Source: Burkholderia puraquae
Lineage (GTDB): Bacteria > Pseudomonadota > Gammaproteobacteria > Burkholderiales > Burkholderiaceae
Assembly: GCF_002099195.1 (NCBI RefSeq)
Contig: NZ_NBYX01000031.1
Coordinates: 1-64,000, forward strand
Reading direction: 5' to 3'
Length of the DNA: 64,000 bases
In this document: one piece after another, positions 1 through 8,143 of the stretch
Position numbering within the stretch: the stretch's first letter is position 1
Layout: the number at the start of each line of letters is the position of its first letter
Position numbers and translations under genes: made by a program
Notes under the pieces: generated by a model
The model's database searches: none
Seen by the model: the letters and a program-made list of their open reading frames with translations, nothing else
What the model was told of the DNA's origin: nothing

Positions 1-728
1 GCGAGGCCGATGTAGGTCCACACGCGCAGCGGCACGGTGCTGAAGCTGGTGATGCCTTCGAGCGCGAAGTTCCAGCGCCGCCATCCGGAGAATTTGGAGC
101 GGCCGCCGCTGCGTGGCGCACGCGTGTATTCGATGATCTCGATGCGATAGCCGACCCACGCGAACAGGCCCTTCATGAAGCGGCGGCGCTCGGGCAGCGC
201 GCGCAGCGCGTCGACGACCTGGCGGTCCATCAGGCGGAAATCGCCGACGTTCTCGGGCATCTCGACTTCGGAGAGGCGGTTGTGCACGCGGTAGTAGAGC
301 GCGGCGGCCACGCGCTGCATCAGCGGGTCGCACATGCGGTCGGTGCGCTTGGCGGCGACGACTTCGGCGCCGCCAAGCCAGCGTTGGACCATGGCGGGAA
401 TCAGCGCGGGCGGATCCTGCAGGTCGGCGTCGATCAGGATCACGGCGGTGCCGGCGGCTTCGTCGATGCCGGCGGTGAGCGCGGCTTCCTTGCCGAAGCG
501 CCGGGTGAGATCGACGATGCGCACGCGCGAGTCGCCGGCGGCGACGTCGATCAGCTTGTCGAGCGTGTCGTCGCGGCTGCCGTCGTTCACGCAAACGATT
601 TCGAAGCGCGTGGTGTCGATCGATTCGAGGATGGGAAGGGTGGTCGCGAAGAATGTCTCGATCGCTTCCGCCTCGTCGTGGAAGGGTACGACGAGCGATA
701 CCAACGGCTTTCGGGTGTGCCTGGACAT
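1..728 (-). CDS. Family 2 glycosyltransferase, GtrB/DPM-like (C-terminus outside window)
   Basis: Reads leftward from an ATG at 728 and runs off the window, leaving about 242 residues. The N-terminal part is a GT-A domain: a VNDGSRDD signature near residues 48-54 and a DAD metal/nucleotide-sugar motif at residues 100-102 within LIDADLQDPP, as in polyprenyl-phosphate sugar transferases (dolichol-phosphate mannose synthase, GtrB, ArnC). Later residues carry the RFMKGLFAWVGY-type segment and a conserved SKFSGW stretch, also typical of GtrB. The two C-terminal membrane helices expected for the family would lie outside the window. Likely role: moving a sugar onto undecaprenyl phosphate at the inner membrane for LPS or exopolysaccharide decoration. 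Family is clear; the sugar is not. Confidence 0.85.
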   Translation of the reverse strand, partial: MSRHTRKPLVSLVVPFHDEAEAIETFFATTLPILESIDTTRFEIVCVNDGSRDDTLDKLIDVAAGDSRVRIVDLTRRFGKEAALTAGIDEAAGTAVILIDADLQDPPALIPAMVQRWLGGAEVVAAKRTDRMCDPLMQRVAAALYYRVHNRLSEVEMPENVGDFRLMDRQVVDALRALPERRRFMKGLFAWVGYRIEIIEYTRAPRSGGRSKFSGWRRWNFALEGITSFSTVPLRVWTYIGL

Positions 729-1046
729 GTGTCCCCCCGTGAAATCCGGTCTGCGCCGCATTGTCTGGTCCTGTTGTCGCCGAACTCGCGGAAACGGGCC
801 CGGGTCGGCGCTGGTCTTGTATGTATTGTGTTTGTAATGTTCTGATCCGTTTGCCGCGAACCGCGGCGGCAGGCGGCCAGATCATTGTACGCACGAATGA
901 CGTGGCGGTGACAGCGTGCGCGGGTTTGCTCGGGGGGCAGGGATTTCAGCGATATGGCGGCGCGCTGCGGCGCCGTCAGGAACCGCAACGGCCGCATGTG
1001 CAACAGTTGGCATGTCGATTTGACGACGACGGCGACGGAGACAGTC
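729..1046. other. Intergenic region between divergent genes
   Basis: About 318 bases separate the glycosyltransferase start from the DUF2591 start. An AT-richer patch around 815-845, in otherwise GC-rich DNA, is the best place for promoters. No credible gene was found; open frames through here are shadows with unusual composition. Confidence 0.5.
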
Positions 1047-1421
1047 ATGCAAGTCCAGGATCTGACAGGTGCGTCGCTGGATGACTGGGTCGCGGTCGCG
1101 GAAGGCCATGATGCCCCGCGCGCCGACGCGTCCGGATGTACGTCGATTCGCTCCGCGGGCGGTGCGCCGGCGCCGTTCGCGCCGTCGACATCATGGACCG
1201 ACGGCGGCCCGATCGTCGAGCGGCTGCCGTTCGCCGCATTCGAGCGCGACGGCGGGCACGGAGCATGGCGAGCCGTGCTGCACCGGGCCGTGCCGGCCGC
1301 GGGCGAGCGCTGCACATTCAACCAGTCCGGCTCGACGCTGCTGATCGCGGCGATGCGCACGCTCGTCGCCTCGACGTTCGGCGACGACGTGCCGGACCTC
1401 GATATGGCGCGGCCACGCTGA
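1047..1421 (+). CDS. DUF2591-like protein
   Basis: Encodes about 124 residues beginning MQVQDLTGASLDDWVAVAEG, which matches the opening of phage- and Burkholderia-type DUF2591 proteins (a start of the form ELTGxxLDxxVAxAEG). A GGAG Shine-Dalgarno sequence lies at 1037-1040, seven bases before the ATG, which decided this start over the upstream in-frame one at 954. The middle is low complexity; the C-terminal part (near NQSGSTLLIAAMRTLVAST) resembles the conserved end of the family, where the protein is thought to recognise a batch or record of sample positions. Function unknown. No signal peptide or membrane segment. It stands alone, ending 22 bases from a convergent gene. Confidence 0.65.
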   Translation: MQVQDLTGASLDDWVAVAEGHDAPRADASGCTSIRSAGGAPAPFAPSTSWTDGGPIVERLPFAAFERDGGHGAWRAVLHRAVPAAGERCTFNQSGSTLLIAAMRTLVASTFGDDVPDLDMARPR

Positions 1422-1443
1422 ACGCAGCCACACACGTCAACGC

Positions 1444-2430
1444 TCAGGCGGACACGCTCCGGATTGCGATCGATGCGACATCGACGCGCCGCGGCAGGAT
1501 CGCGTCGGCCGCCGCGCGGTCGGCGACACGTTGCAGCACGTCGATGTCGGCGCCGCTGAGGCTGCGCTGCGCGAGTGCGGCCCGGCGCGCGATGTCGGTG
1601 GCCGCGTCGGGCGGCAGGCGCGTGAGCGACGCATAGACGCTTGCATAATCGGCCGGGTGCGCGAGCGCCCATTGGCCCGCGCGGGCGAGTCGTGCCAGCA
1701 CGTCCGCGAGTGCCGCGCGCTTCGCGCGATCGTCGAGCGTTTCGACCGGCGACGTGAGGAAGGCCAGCCCGGAATTGATGCCGCTGCCGTCGCGGACGAT
1801 GCGCGCGCCGCGCCGTACCGCATGCCCGTAGTACGGGTCGAATGTCGCCCAGATGCCGATCCGTTTCGCCTCGAAGGCGGCGAACGCATCGACGGGCAGC
1901 ACGAAGCGCACGTCGACGTCGCGCGGCGCGAGGCCGTGTTCGCGCAGCGCGCCGTACAACTGGTACTGCGAGATACTGCCGCGCGCGGACGACACGACGA
2001 CGGTTTGCCCTTTCAGGTCGGCGACGGTGCGGACCGGCGAATCGGGCTGCACGACGATGCCGAGCGACGCCGGCGAGCCGACGCGCGTCGCGACGATCCG
2101 CAACGACGGGTCGCCGAGCGCGGCCGTCAGCACGGGCAGGTCGCCGGCAGGCGCGAGATCGATCGCCCCCGCGCGCTGCGCCTCGAACAGCGGCGCGGCG
2201 CCCTGGAAGTTGGCCCAGCGGAACCGGTAAGGCGTGCCGTCGAGCACGTGCGCGGCTTCGGCGAGTGCGCGCAGGCCGCCGGCCTGGTCGCCGAGCACGA
2301 GCGTGACGCCCGACAGGTCGGCGCCGGCCGCATGAGCGGGGCGTGCGAAGCCGCCGGCGAGCGGCGCGGCGGCGAGGGCGGCAAGACGCTGCAGCACGCG
2401 GCGGCGCGCCGGGGCGGAGGATGGATTCAT
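1444..2430 (-). CDS. ABC transporter substrate-binding protein, SsuA/TauA/NMT1-like
   Basis: A 328-residue periplasmic binding protein. The ATG at 2430 follows a GAGGA ribosome site. It gives a signal peptide starting with an RRRVLQRL run, which looks Tat-like, followed by a hydrophobic stretch ending in PAHA. The mature part has the two-lobed pattern of aliphatic-sulfonate/nitrate/taurine binding proteins: an early region around FRWANFQGAAPLFEA, DLAPAGDLPVL, then VRTVADLKGQTVVVS and GSISQYQLYGALREHGL. Such proteins deliver sulfonates, pyrimidine precursors or similar compounds to an ABC permease. No permease or ATPase gene lies beside it, so it must use components encoded elsewhere or be a remnant of a larger operon. 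The divergent orientation seen elsewhere is absent: the LysR gene upstream reads the same way. Confidence 0.8.
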   Translation of the reverse strand: MNPSSAPARRRVLQRLAALAAAPLAGGFARPAHAAGADLSGVTLVLGDQAGGLRALAEAAHVLDGTPYRFRWANFQGAAPLFEAQRAGAIDLAPAGDLPVLTAALGDPSLRIVATRVGSPASLGIVVQPDSPVRTVADLKGQTVVVSSARGSISQYQLYGALREHGLAPRDVDVRFVLPVDAFAAFEAKRIGIWATFDPYYGHAVRRGARIVRDGSGINSGLAFLTSPVETLDDRAKRAALADVLARLARAGQWALAHPADYASVYASLTRLPPDAATDIARRAALAQRSLSGADIDVLQRVADRAAADAILPRRVDVASIAIRSVSA

Positions 2431-2578
2431 CGGCGGGGTGTCCTCGGTGATCCGCGCGCAGGCGGCGCGGCTGCCGGGCAGGTTACGGAATCGGTTTCCG
2501 GCCGACAAACATCGAATCGTGCAATGCATATTCGCGCGGCGACGGCCGGCATGGCCGCCGTCGCCGCACGCGGGCACC

Positions 2579-3469
2579 TTATGCGGCGTCTTGTGCGGCC
2601 GACGGCACCGTCCGCAGGAACGCGCGCACCGCCGGTGCCTTTTCGAAGCGCCGGTGCGCGAGCGCCAGTTCCGACGTGATCGGCTTGCCGGCGATCGGCC
2701 GGTACACGACGCCCGGCAGCGACACGCAGCCGGCGAGCGCATCGGGAATCACCGCGACCCAGCCGTTCACGGACACACATGCCAGCACCGCGAGCAGGCC
2801 GCCCGGTCGTGCGGCGATCAGCGGCGCGAAGCGGCCGCGGCGCGCGACTTCGAGCGTGCCGCGTTCCTGTTCGGGTACCGCGAAGCGCGCGTCGGCGAGG
2901 TCGGCAGCGCGAATGGCCGCCATCGACGCGTAGCGCGACCCGGCCGGCACGGCCGCGACGAACACGTCGCGCTGCAGCGTGACGATCCGCAGGCCGCCGG
3001 GCAGCGGCAGCGGCGGGCGCACGTACGCGAGATCGAGCCGGCCCGTGTCGAGCTGGTTCGCGACGTCGTCCATCGGCACTTCGCGCAGGTTCAGCTCGAT
3101 GCGCGGGTGCGCGGCACGAAACGCGCCGACCGTGCGCTGCAGCGTGCCCGAATAGACGGCCGACGACACGTAGCCGATCTCGATCCGGCCGAGTTCGCCG
3201 CGCTCGGCCAATGCAGCGAGTTCGCGGCCGCGCTGCAGGTGTTCGACCGCGGCGCTTGCCTCGGCGAGATAGGCCTCGCCGGCCGCGCTCAGCGTGACCG
3301 CGCGGCGCGACCGGTGAAAGAGGCGCACGCCGAGCACGCGTTCGGCCTCCTGGATCTGTCGCGTGAGCGCAGGCGGCGCCATGTCGAGCGCTTCGGCCGC
3401 GCGGGCGAAGTGCAGGTGCTGCGCGACGCTCAGGAACGCGCGCACGTGACGGAATTCGAGCCGGTCCAT
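2579..3469 (-). CDS. LysR-family transcriptional regulator
   Basis: About 296 residues from the ATG at 3469; a TTG six codons earlier at 3487 is an alternative and neither has a convincing ribosome site. The N-terminal winged helix-turn-helix spans roughly residues 1-60 (FRHVRAFLSVAQHLHFARAA, then PPALTRQIQEAERVLGVRLF), followed by a periplasmic-binding-like effector domain from about residue 90. The HTH sequence is closest to the BenM/CatM/CbbR branch. It is divergent from the DHA2 exporter at 3570 and sits 148 bases upstream of the orphan binding protein, so it could control either. Effector unknown. Confidence 0.88.
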   Translation of the reverse strand: MDRLEFRHVRAFLSVAQHLHFARAAEALDMAPPALTRQIQEAERVLGVRLFHRSRRAVTLSAAGEAYLAEASAAVEHLQRGRELAALAERGELGRIEIGYVSSAVYSGTLQRTVGAFRAAHPRIELNLREVPMDDVANQLDTGRLDLAYVRPPLPLPGGLRIVTLQRDVFVAAVPAGSRYASMAAIRAADLADARFAVPEQERGTLEVARRGRFAPLIAARPGGLLAVLACVSVNGWVAVIPDALAGCVSLPGVVYRPIAGKPITSELALAHRRFEKAPAVRAFLRTVPSAAQDAA

Positions 3470-3503
3470 GATTGCAATTTTCGTCAATAAAACAGCGTTG
3501 GCG

Positions 3504-3514
3504 TGTCAATGACA
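3504..3514. promoter_or_regulatory. Short inverted repeat in LysR/exporter control region
   Basis: TGTCA and TGACA arms around one base, in the 100-base gap between the divergent LysR gene and the exporter. Position suits a regulator site, but the repeat is short and could be chance. Confidence 0.25.
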
Positions 3515-3569
3515 GGCAATACCGGGCAAGCCTAGCATACGGCTCGTCCAACCTGTTCCGGAGTAGCCG

Positions 3570-5138
3570 ATGTCCCAGTCTTCACCGGCGTCGCGCGCGG
3601 GCGCGGCTGCCACCACGCGCATGGGCGCCCGCATGCCTGCCGCCGCGACGCTCGCCGTCGCATCCGCGACCTGCTCGCTGATCGTGCTCGACACGAACGT
3701 CGTCGCCGTGTCGTTGCCGAGCATCGCGCGCAGTTTCCACGCGAGCTTCGCCGATGTCGAATGGGTCGTGAGCGCGTACATGACCGCGTTCGCCGCGTGC
3801 CTGCTGCCGGCCGGCGGGCTCGCCGACCGCTTCGGCCGCAAGCGGATGCTCTTCACGGGGCTCGCGCTGTTCTTTCTCGCGTCGCTCGGCTGCGGCGTCG
3901 CGCCGTCGGCCGGCTGGCTGATCGCCGCGCGGGCGGTGAAGGGCGGCGGCGCCGCGCTGCTGCTGACCGCGGCGCTCGCCGTGATCGCGAACCGTTTCCC
4001 GGAAGGGCGCGAACGGGCGCGCGCGTGGGCGATCTGGGGCATGTGCATGGGGATCGCGACGGCCATCGCGCCGCTCGTCGGCGGCGCGATCACGCAATGG
4101 ATCGGGTGGCGCTGGGTGTTCCTGCTGAACCTGCCTGTCTGCCTGCTGCTCGCCGCCGGCGCACGCGTCGCGATCGACGAATCGCGCGATCCGCACGCGA
4201 AACGCGTGGATGCGGCCGGCAGCCTGCTGTTCGGCGCGGCGCTCGCGTGCGCGATCGCGGCGCTGATCGGTGCGCCGTCGCACGGCTGGCTGGCGGCCGC
4301 GACGCTTGGCCGGCTCGCGCTCGCCGCCGCGCTGTTCGCGGCGTTCATCGGCGCGGAGCGCTGGCAGGCGCGGCCGATGATCGATCTCGCGCTGTTCCGC
4401 CAGCCGCGCTTCGTCGGCGCCGTGCTCGCGATGTTCGGCTATGCGGCGTGCGCACAGGTGATGATGACGTTCCTGCCGCTGTACCTGCAGAACGCGTTCG
4501 GGATGTCGGCGATCGACGCGGGGCTCGGGATGCTGCCGTTCGCGTTCGCGATGATCGCCGGGCCGTCGCTCGGCGCGGCGCTGGCCGCGCGCGTGTCGTC
4601 CGGCGGCGTGCTGGCGGGCGGGCTCGCGCTGATCGGTGCGGGCAACCTCGCGACCGCGGCGCTGACGGCCAGCGGCGACTACCGGCTCGTCGCGCTCGGC
4701 ATGTTCGTGACGGGCTGCGGCGCGGGCATCATGAACGGCGACACGCAGAAGGCGATCATGGCGTGCGTGCCGCCGAACCGCACGGGCATGGCGTCGGGCA
4801 TCAGCACGACGACGCGCTTCTCGGCGATCGTGACGGCCGTCGGCGTGCTCGGCGCGGTGCTGGCGGCGAGCACGCATGCACGGCTCGACCGGCTGCTGTC
4901 CGCCGTGCCCGGCCTGCGCGCGTTCGCCGATGCATCGTTCATGTCGAGCCTGCTGGCCGGCGACCTGGCGCGGGCGCTCGAGCGCGTGCCGCCGTCGGCC
5001 GCCGGTGCGCTTGCGCAGGCGGCGCCCGTCGCGTTCGCGAGCGGGTTCGCCGATGCGCTGACGGTGAGCGGCGTGCTCGCGCTCGTCTCGGCCGTCGTTG
5101 CCGGCAAGTTGCTTGCGCAGCCGATGCGCGGCGCGTAG
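3570..5138 (+). CDS. MFS exporter, DHA2 (EmrB/QacA) family, 14 helices
   Basis: 522 residues with an even series of hydrophobic segments consistent with 14 transmembrane helices. The opening LIVLDTNVVAVSLPSIARSF matches motif D1 of drug:H+ antiporters, and AGGLADRFGRKRMLF is motif A between helices 2 and 3. A proline/glycine motif C (GMCMGIATAIAPLVGGAI) is present near helix 5. Members expel drugs, dyes or toxic metabolites across the inner membrane using the proton gradient. A GGAG site at 3561 supports the ATG at 3570. The divergent LysR gene is the likely regulator. No membrane-fusion partner gene (EmrA-like) is adjacent, so substrate and outer-membrane coupling are unknown. Confidence 0.88.
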   Translation: MSQSSPASRAGAAATTRMGARMPAAATLAVASATCSLIVLDTNVVAVSLPSIARSFHASFADVEWVVSAYMTAFAACLLPAGGLADRFGRKRMLFTGLALFFLASLGCGVAPSAGWLIAARAVKGGGAALLLTAALAVIANRFPEGRERARAWAIWGMCMGIATAIAPLVGGAITQWIGWRWVFLLNLPVCLLLAAGARVAIDESRDPHAKRVDAAGSLLFGAALACAIAALIGAPSHGWLAAATLGRLALAAALFAAFIGAERWQARPMIDLALFRQPRFVGAVLAMFGYAACAQVMMTFLPLYLQNAFGMSAIDAGLGMLPFAFAMIAGPSLGAALAARVSSGGVLAGGLALIGAGNLATAALTASGDYRLVALGMFVTGCGAGIMNGDTQKAIMACVPPNRTGMASGISTTTRFSAIVTAVGVLGAVLAASTHARLDRLLSAVPGLRAFADASFMSSLLAGDLARALERVPPSAAGALAQAAPVAFASGFADALTVSGVLALVSAVVAGKLLAQPMRGA

Positions 5139-5172
5139 CGCGGCAACCCGGTGTGCGGCCGGGCATACGGGC

Positions 5173-5439
5173 ATGCCCGCAATCAAGTCTGCTGCCGGCG
5201 CGTTTGGCCCGGGGCTGATGGGCATGCTCGCGAGCCGCGATGGCACGCCCTATGTCGCCCTCACGGTGGTGGCGAGCCTGCTGTCGGCAGGGATGCTTCT
5301 CCTGGTTCGCCTCGCGCCCGCGCGAGTCGCCAGGGTATCGGCCAGTCATGCCACCTGGCAAAAGGCGTCAAACCTCGCGTCGATGCGCGTTGCCGGCCGG
5401 CAACGGGCCGTCCATGCTGGCCGGATTCCACGGGCGTGA
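5173..5439 (+). pseudogene. Probable remnant of an MFS transporter C-terminus
   Basis: In this frame, bases about 5191-5335 encode GAFGPGLMGMLASRDGTPY followed by a hydrophobic helix and LVRLAPARVARV. This looks like the loop and last helix of a major facilitator protein, but nothing upstream in this or neighbouring frames supplies the rest. The reading frame then runs through unrelated sequence to 5439. It lies just after the DHA2 exporter and before a convergent DUF1090 gene in a 425-base gap. The likely explanation is decay of a second transporter gene. A short membrane peptide cannot be excluded; no good ribosome site is visible. Confidence 0.4.
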
Positions 5440-5563
5440 AGCGCAGGTGACGTCGCGCACGATCCTGCTGCCGACGCTTGGGTCGATCGCGTCGCTGTCG
5501 CTGTCGGTGCTGCTCGCGCTTGCGCGGCACGTCCGGCGCGGCACGCCGTTTCAACGCATCGCG

Positions 5564-5995
5564 TCAGCCTTTCAGCGCGTCACGATCGGCCTGCGCATCG
5601 TGCAGGTCGCGTGTCGCGTCGCGCAGCTTGACCTGCTTGTCGGCGAGCTTGCGTTGCGCCTTGTTCAACTTCTTCGCATCGCCGAGTGCTTCGGCTTCAT
5701 GGGCACGTGCCTGCGCTTCGTGCACCTCGTCCTGCGCGCGCTGCAGATCCTGCTGCTTGCCGGCAACCTCACGCTCGGCGCGCGCGAGCTGGCCGGCGTC
5801 CGTGCAATGGGCCTTGATCCGGTCGAGCGCGGCCTGCTGGCGCATCGCCTGACGCGTGTTGCCGAACCGCTTCGCGTTGTCGATCTGCGTTTGCAATGCG
5901 CGGATGCGCGTCGCGCAGTCTTGCGTATTGGCGAATGCGCCGGTGCTCGCGAGCAGCGCGACCGGAACGGCCAGCGCAACGAGTGTCTTCTTCAT
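5564..5995 (-). CDS. DUF1090 periplasmic protein (YqjC-like)
   Basis: 143 residues from the ATG at 5995. A clear Sec signal peptide (MKKTLVALAVPVALLASTGAFA) is followed by a Cys-containing helix (CATRIRALQTQIDNAKRFG) and then an alternating Glu/Lys/Gln/Arg-rich region from about residue 65 to 140 that should form a coiled coil. This is the layout of the DUF1090 family, which includes E. coli YqjC, found in the periplasm of many Proteobacteria with no established activity. The gene stands alone and convergent to the transporter side. The longer frame upstream of this ATG lacks any signal sequence and was not used. Confidence 0.85.
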   Translation of the reverse strand: MKKTLVALAVPVALLASTGAFANTQDCATRIRALQTQIDNAKRFGNTRQAMRQQAALDRIKAHCTDAGQLARAEREVAGKQQDLQRAQDEVHEAQARAHEAEALGDAKKLNKAQRKLADKQVKLRDATRDLHDAQADRDALKG

Positions 5996-6155
5996 GCGGT
6001 TTTCCTCGATAGGGCAGCGACGGGCATTCGCGATGCCGATGTCCATCCGCCAGTGTTCGAGACGTCATTCTGACGATCGGGCACGGACCGGGTAAATAGG
6101 ACCGGTCCGACATGCCGCTGCTGCGCGGATCGTTGCGGGCCGCGGGCCGCGCCGC

Positions 6156-7328
6156 TCAATGCGACTTCGTCGCGAGGCGGTGGATGCGTGCCGCATGGGC
6201 GACACGCGGCGGGTGCGACGCATGGCAATGCGACGCCTGCCTGCGGCGCGTGCGTCGTGTGGGCTCGGGCGTATCGGCCGCGGCCGGCGTGCTGTTCCGC
6301 GCATCCGCAACCGCACCGGCCGCAATTGCCGCCACAGCTGGCTGCATCGCTTCCGCGTCGAGCCATGCGTGCGTTGCCTCCGCGATCAGCCCGCGCAGCC
6401 AGCGTACGCCTTCGACGCATGCGCCCGCTTCGTTCCAGGTCATCCGGTACACGATGTCCGGCGGTTCGGCCGGCAGCGCGACGGCGGCGAGCGGCAGCAG
6501 CTTCGCATAGTGCCGCGCGAGCCGGTGCGTGGTGGTCAGGAGCATGTCGGTGCGCACGAGCGCATGCGCGGCGAGTTCGAAATGCGGCAGCGTGACGACG
6601 ATCCGCCGCTGCAGGCCCACCCGCTCGAGCTGCTTGTCGATCGCGCCGGACGCTTCGAGCCACGACGGCGTCGGGCACAGCTGCGGCGCTTCGGCAAAAT
6701 CGGCAGCCGTCATCGTGCCGCGCCGCGCGAGCGGATGCGTCGCGCGCATCAGGCAGACGACGCGATCGTCGAACAGGTCGTCCTGCCGGAACCGCGACGA
6801 GCGCGCCGGGCGATTGTCGATCACGACGTCGAGCTCGCCGTCGGCCAGCGCGCGCTCGTCGTCGAAGCCGTCGCCGAGCGGATGGAACACGAGCTGCGCG
6901 CTCGGCGCGCGTTCGCGGAACAGCGCGACGAGCTTCGGCACGAACAGCACGTTCAGGTAGTCGGGGCAGCCGATCCGGTAGGTGCGCACCGACGTGCGCG
7001 CGTCGAACGTCGGCTGCTGGATCCGGATGAAGTCGATCACGCGCAGCGCGTTGCGCAACGGTTCGACCAGCCGCGCGCCGAACTCGGTCGGCACCATCCC
7101 GTAGCGGCTGCGCACCAGCAGCGGATCGCCGAGCAGCGTGCGCAGGCGCTTGAGCGCGGCACTCGTTGCCGGCTGCGACATGTTCAGGCGCACGGCCGCA
7201 CGCGACACGGTGCGCTCGGTCAGCAGCACGAGCAGGATGCGCATCAGCCGCGCATCGAGCACGTCGAGCGCGCCCGCGGCGTCGGACGTGTCGCGGGGCA
7301 GGGCGTTCGGGTCTAGTGGGTCCCGCAT
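6156..7328 (-). CDS. LysR-family transcriptional regulator with C-terminal extension
   Basis: 390 residues from the ATG at 7328. The DNA-binding domain begins near residue 27 (DARLMRILLVLLTERTVSRAA, SQPATSAALKRLRTLLGDPLL), typical of the NodD/PcpR/LinR-like branch in which the first helix reads LRxLxxLLxERSVTxAA. An effector-binding domain follows up to about residue 310. The last roughly 75 residues are an unusual tail rich in Ala, Thr, Arg and His with no domain resemblance. The gene is the distal member of a same-strand run after the permease (8144-9694) and racemase (7390-8118), 61 bases below the racemase stop, so it probably regulates that operon, including itself. Confidence 0.85.
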   Translation of the reverse strand: MRDPLDPNALPRDTSDAAGALDVLDARLMRILLVLLTERTVSRAAVRLNMSQPATSAALKRLRTLLGDPLLVRSRYGMVPTEFGARLVEPLRNALRVIDFIRIQQPTFDARTSVRTYRIGCPDYLNVLFVPKLVALFRERAPSAQLVFHPLGDGFDDERALADGELDVVIDNRPARSSRFRQDDLFDDRVVCLMRATHPLARRGTMTAADFAEAPQLCPTPSWLEASGAIDKQLERVGLQRRIVVTLPHFELAAHALVRTDMLLTTTHRLARHYAKLLPLAAVALPAEPPDIVYRMTWNEAGACVEGVRWLRGLIAEATHAWLDAEAMQPAVAAIAAGAVADARNSTPAAADTPEPTRRTRRRQASHCHASHPPRVAHAARIHRLATKSH

Positions 7329-7389
7329 GCCGATACGCCTCCCGGCGACCCGGCGCCCGGGCGCGACGCAGCAGCGGGCCGGCGGCGCG

Positions 7390-8118
7390 TCATTGTGCGA
7401 AGGTGCCCGGCCAGCCGACGATCCGCTTCGGGCGCGGCGGCGCATACGTGCGGACCTTCGATGTCTTCAGCTTCAGGCGCACCAGCGACTCGGCGAGCGC
7501 GACCGCGGCCGATACGCCGTCGACGACCGGCACGCCCGTGCATTCCTCGATCTGCCGGTCGAGGCCGGCCATCCCGCCGCAGCCGAGGCAGATCACTTCC
7601 GCGTGATCGTCCTTCACTGCGCGTTGCGCCTGGCCGACGATCGACTCGATCGCGCGGGCCGGGTTCTCCTCGAGCTCGAGCACCGCGAGGCCGCTTGCAC
7701 GCACCGACGCGCAGCGCGCATCGAGCCCGGCGAGCTTCAGGCGATCCTCGATCAGCGGCACCGTGCGGTCGAGCGTCGTGACGACCGAGTAGCGGTGGCC
7801 GAGCAGCATCGCGACGCTCGCAGCCGCTTCGGTGATGTCGACGACGGGCACCGTCAGCAGTTCCTGCAGGCCTTCGCGGCCGTGTTCGCCGTAGCCTGCC
7901 TGGATCACCGCGTCGTACGGCTCGTCGTAGCTCAGCACGCGATCCATCACGGCGATCGCCGCGAGGTAGCTCTCGAAGTTGCCTTCGACCGACTCCGCGC
8001 CGAAGCGCGGTGTCAGCCCGACGATCTCCGTGCCCGGCGACGCGGCGGCCTGCGCCTGTGCGGCGATCGCGTCGGTGATCGACTCGGTCGTGTTGACGTT
8101 GACTACCAGGATCCTCAT
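7390..8118 (-). CDS. Asp/Glu racemase superfamily protein, hydantoin/allantoin racemase-like, one catalytic Cys missing
   Basis: 242 residues beginning MRILVVNVNTTESITDAI, the standard opening of hydantoin and allantoin racemases. These enzymes normally use a pair of cysteines, near residues 76 and 181, for two-base proton transfer. Here the second is present (Cys180 in CLGCGGMAG), but the first site reads QAGYGEHG with glycine at residue 75. A single-Cys/Gly arrangement is known in arylmalonate decarboxylase of the same superfamily, so the reaction may not be a racemisation. The stop is 61 bases from the LysR gene and the start 25 bases after the NCS1 permease stop, indicating an operon. The substrate is probably what the permease imports, such as a hydantoin, ureide or related ring compound. 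Family assignment is firm; activity is open. Confidence 0.8.
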   Translation of the reverse strand: MRILVVNVNTTESITDAIAAQAQAAASPGTEIVGLTPRFGAESVEGNFESYLAAIAVMDRVLSYDEPYDAVIQAGYGEHGREGLQELLTVPVVDITEAAASVAMLLGHRYSVVTTLDRTVPLIEDRLKLAGLDARCASVRASGLAVLELEENPARAIESIVGQAQRAVKDDHAEVICLGCGGMAGLDRQIEECTGVPVVDGVSAAVALAESLVRLKLKTSKVRTYAPPRPKRIVGWPGTFAQ

Positions 8119-8143
8119 TGCGACTCCGTATGCATGTATTTTT

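Noticed and set aside
5447..5563. Hydrophobic frame starting VTSRTILLPTLGSIASLSLS
   Set aside because: It looks like a membrane helix but would run into the DUF1090 gene on the other strand, has no ribosome site and no clear end. Kept only as part of the decay patch.
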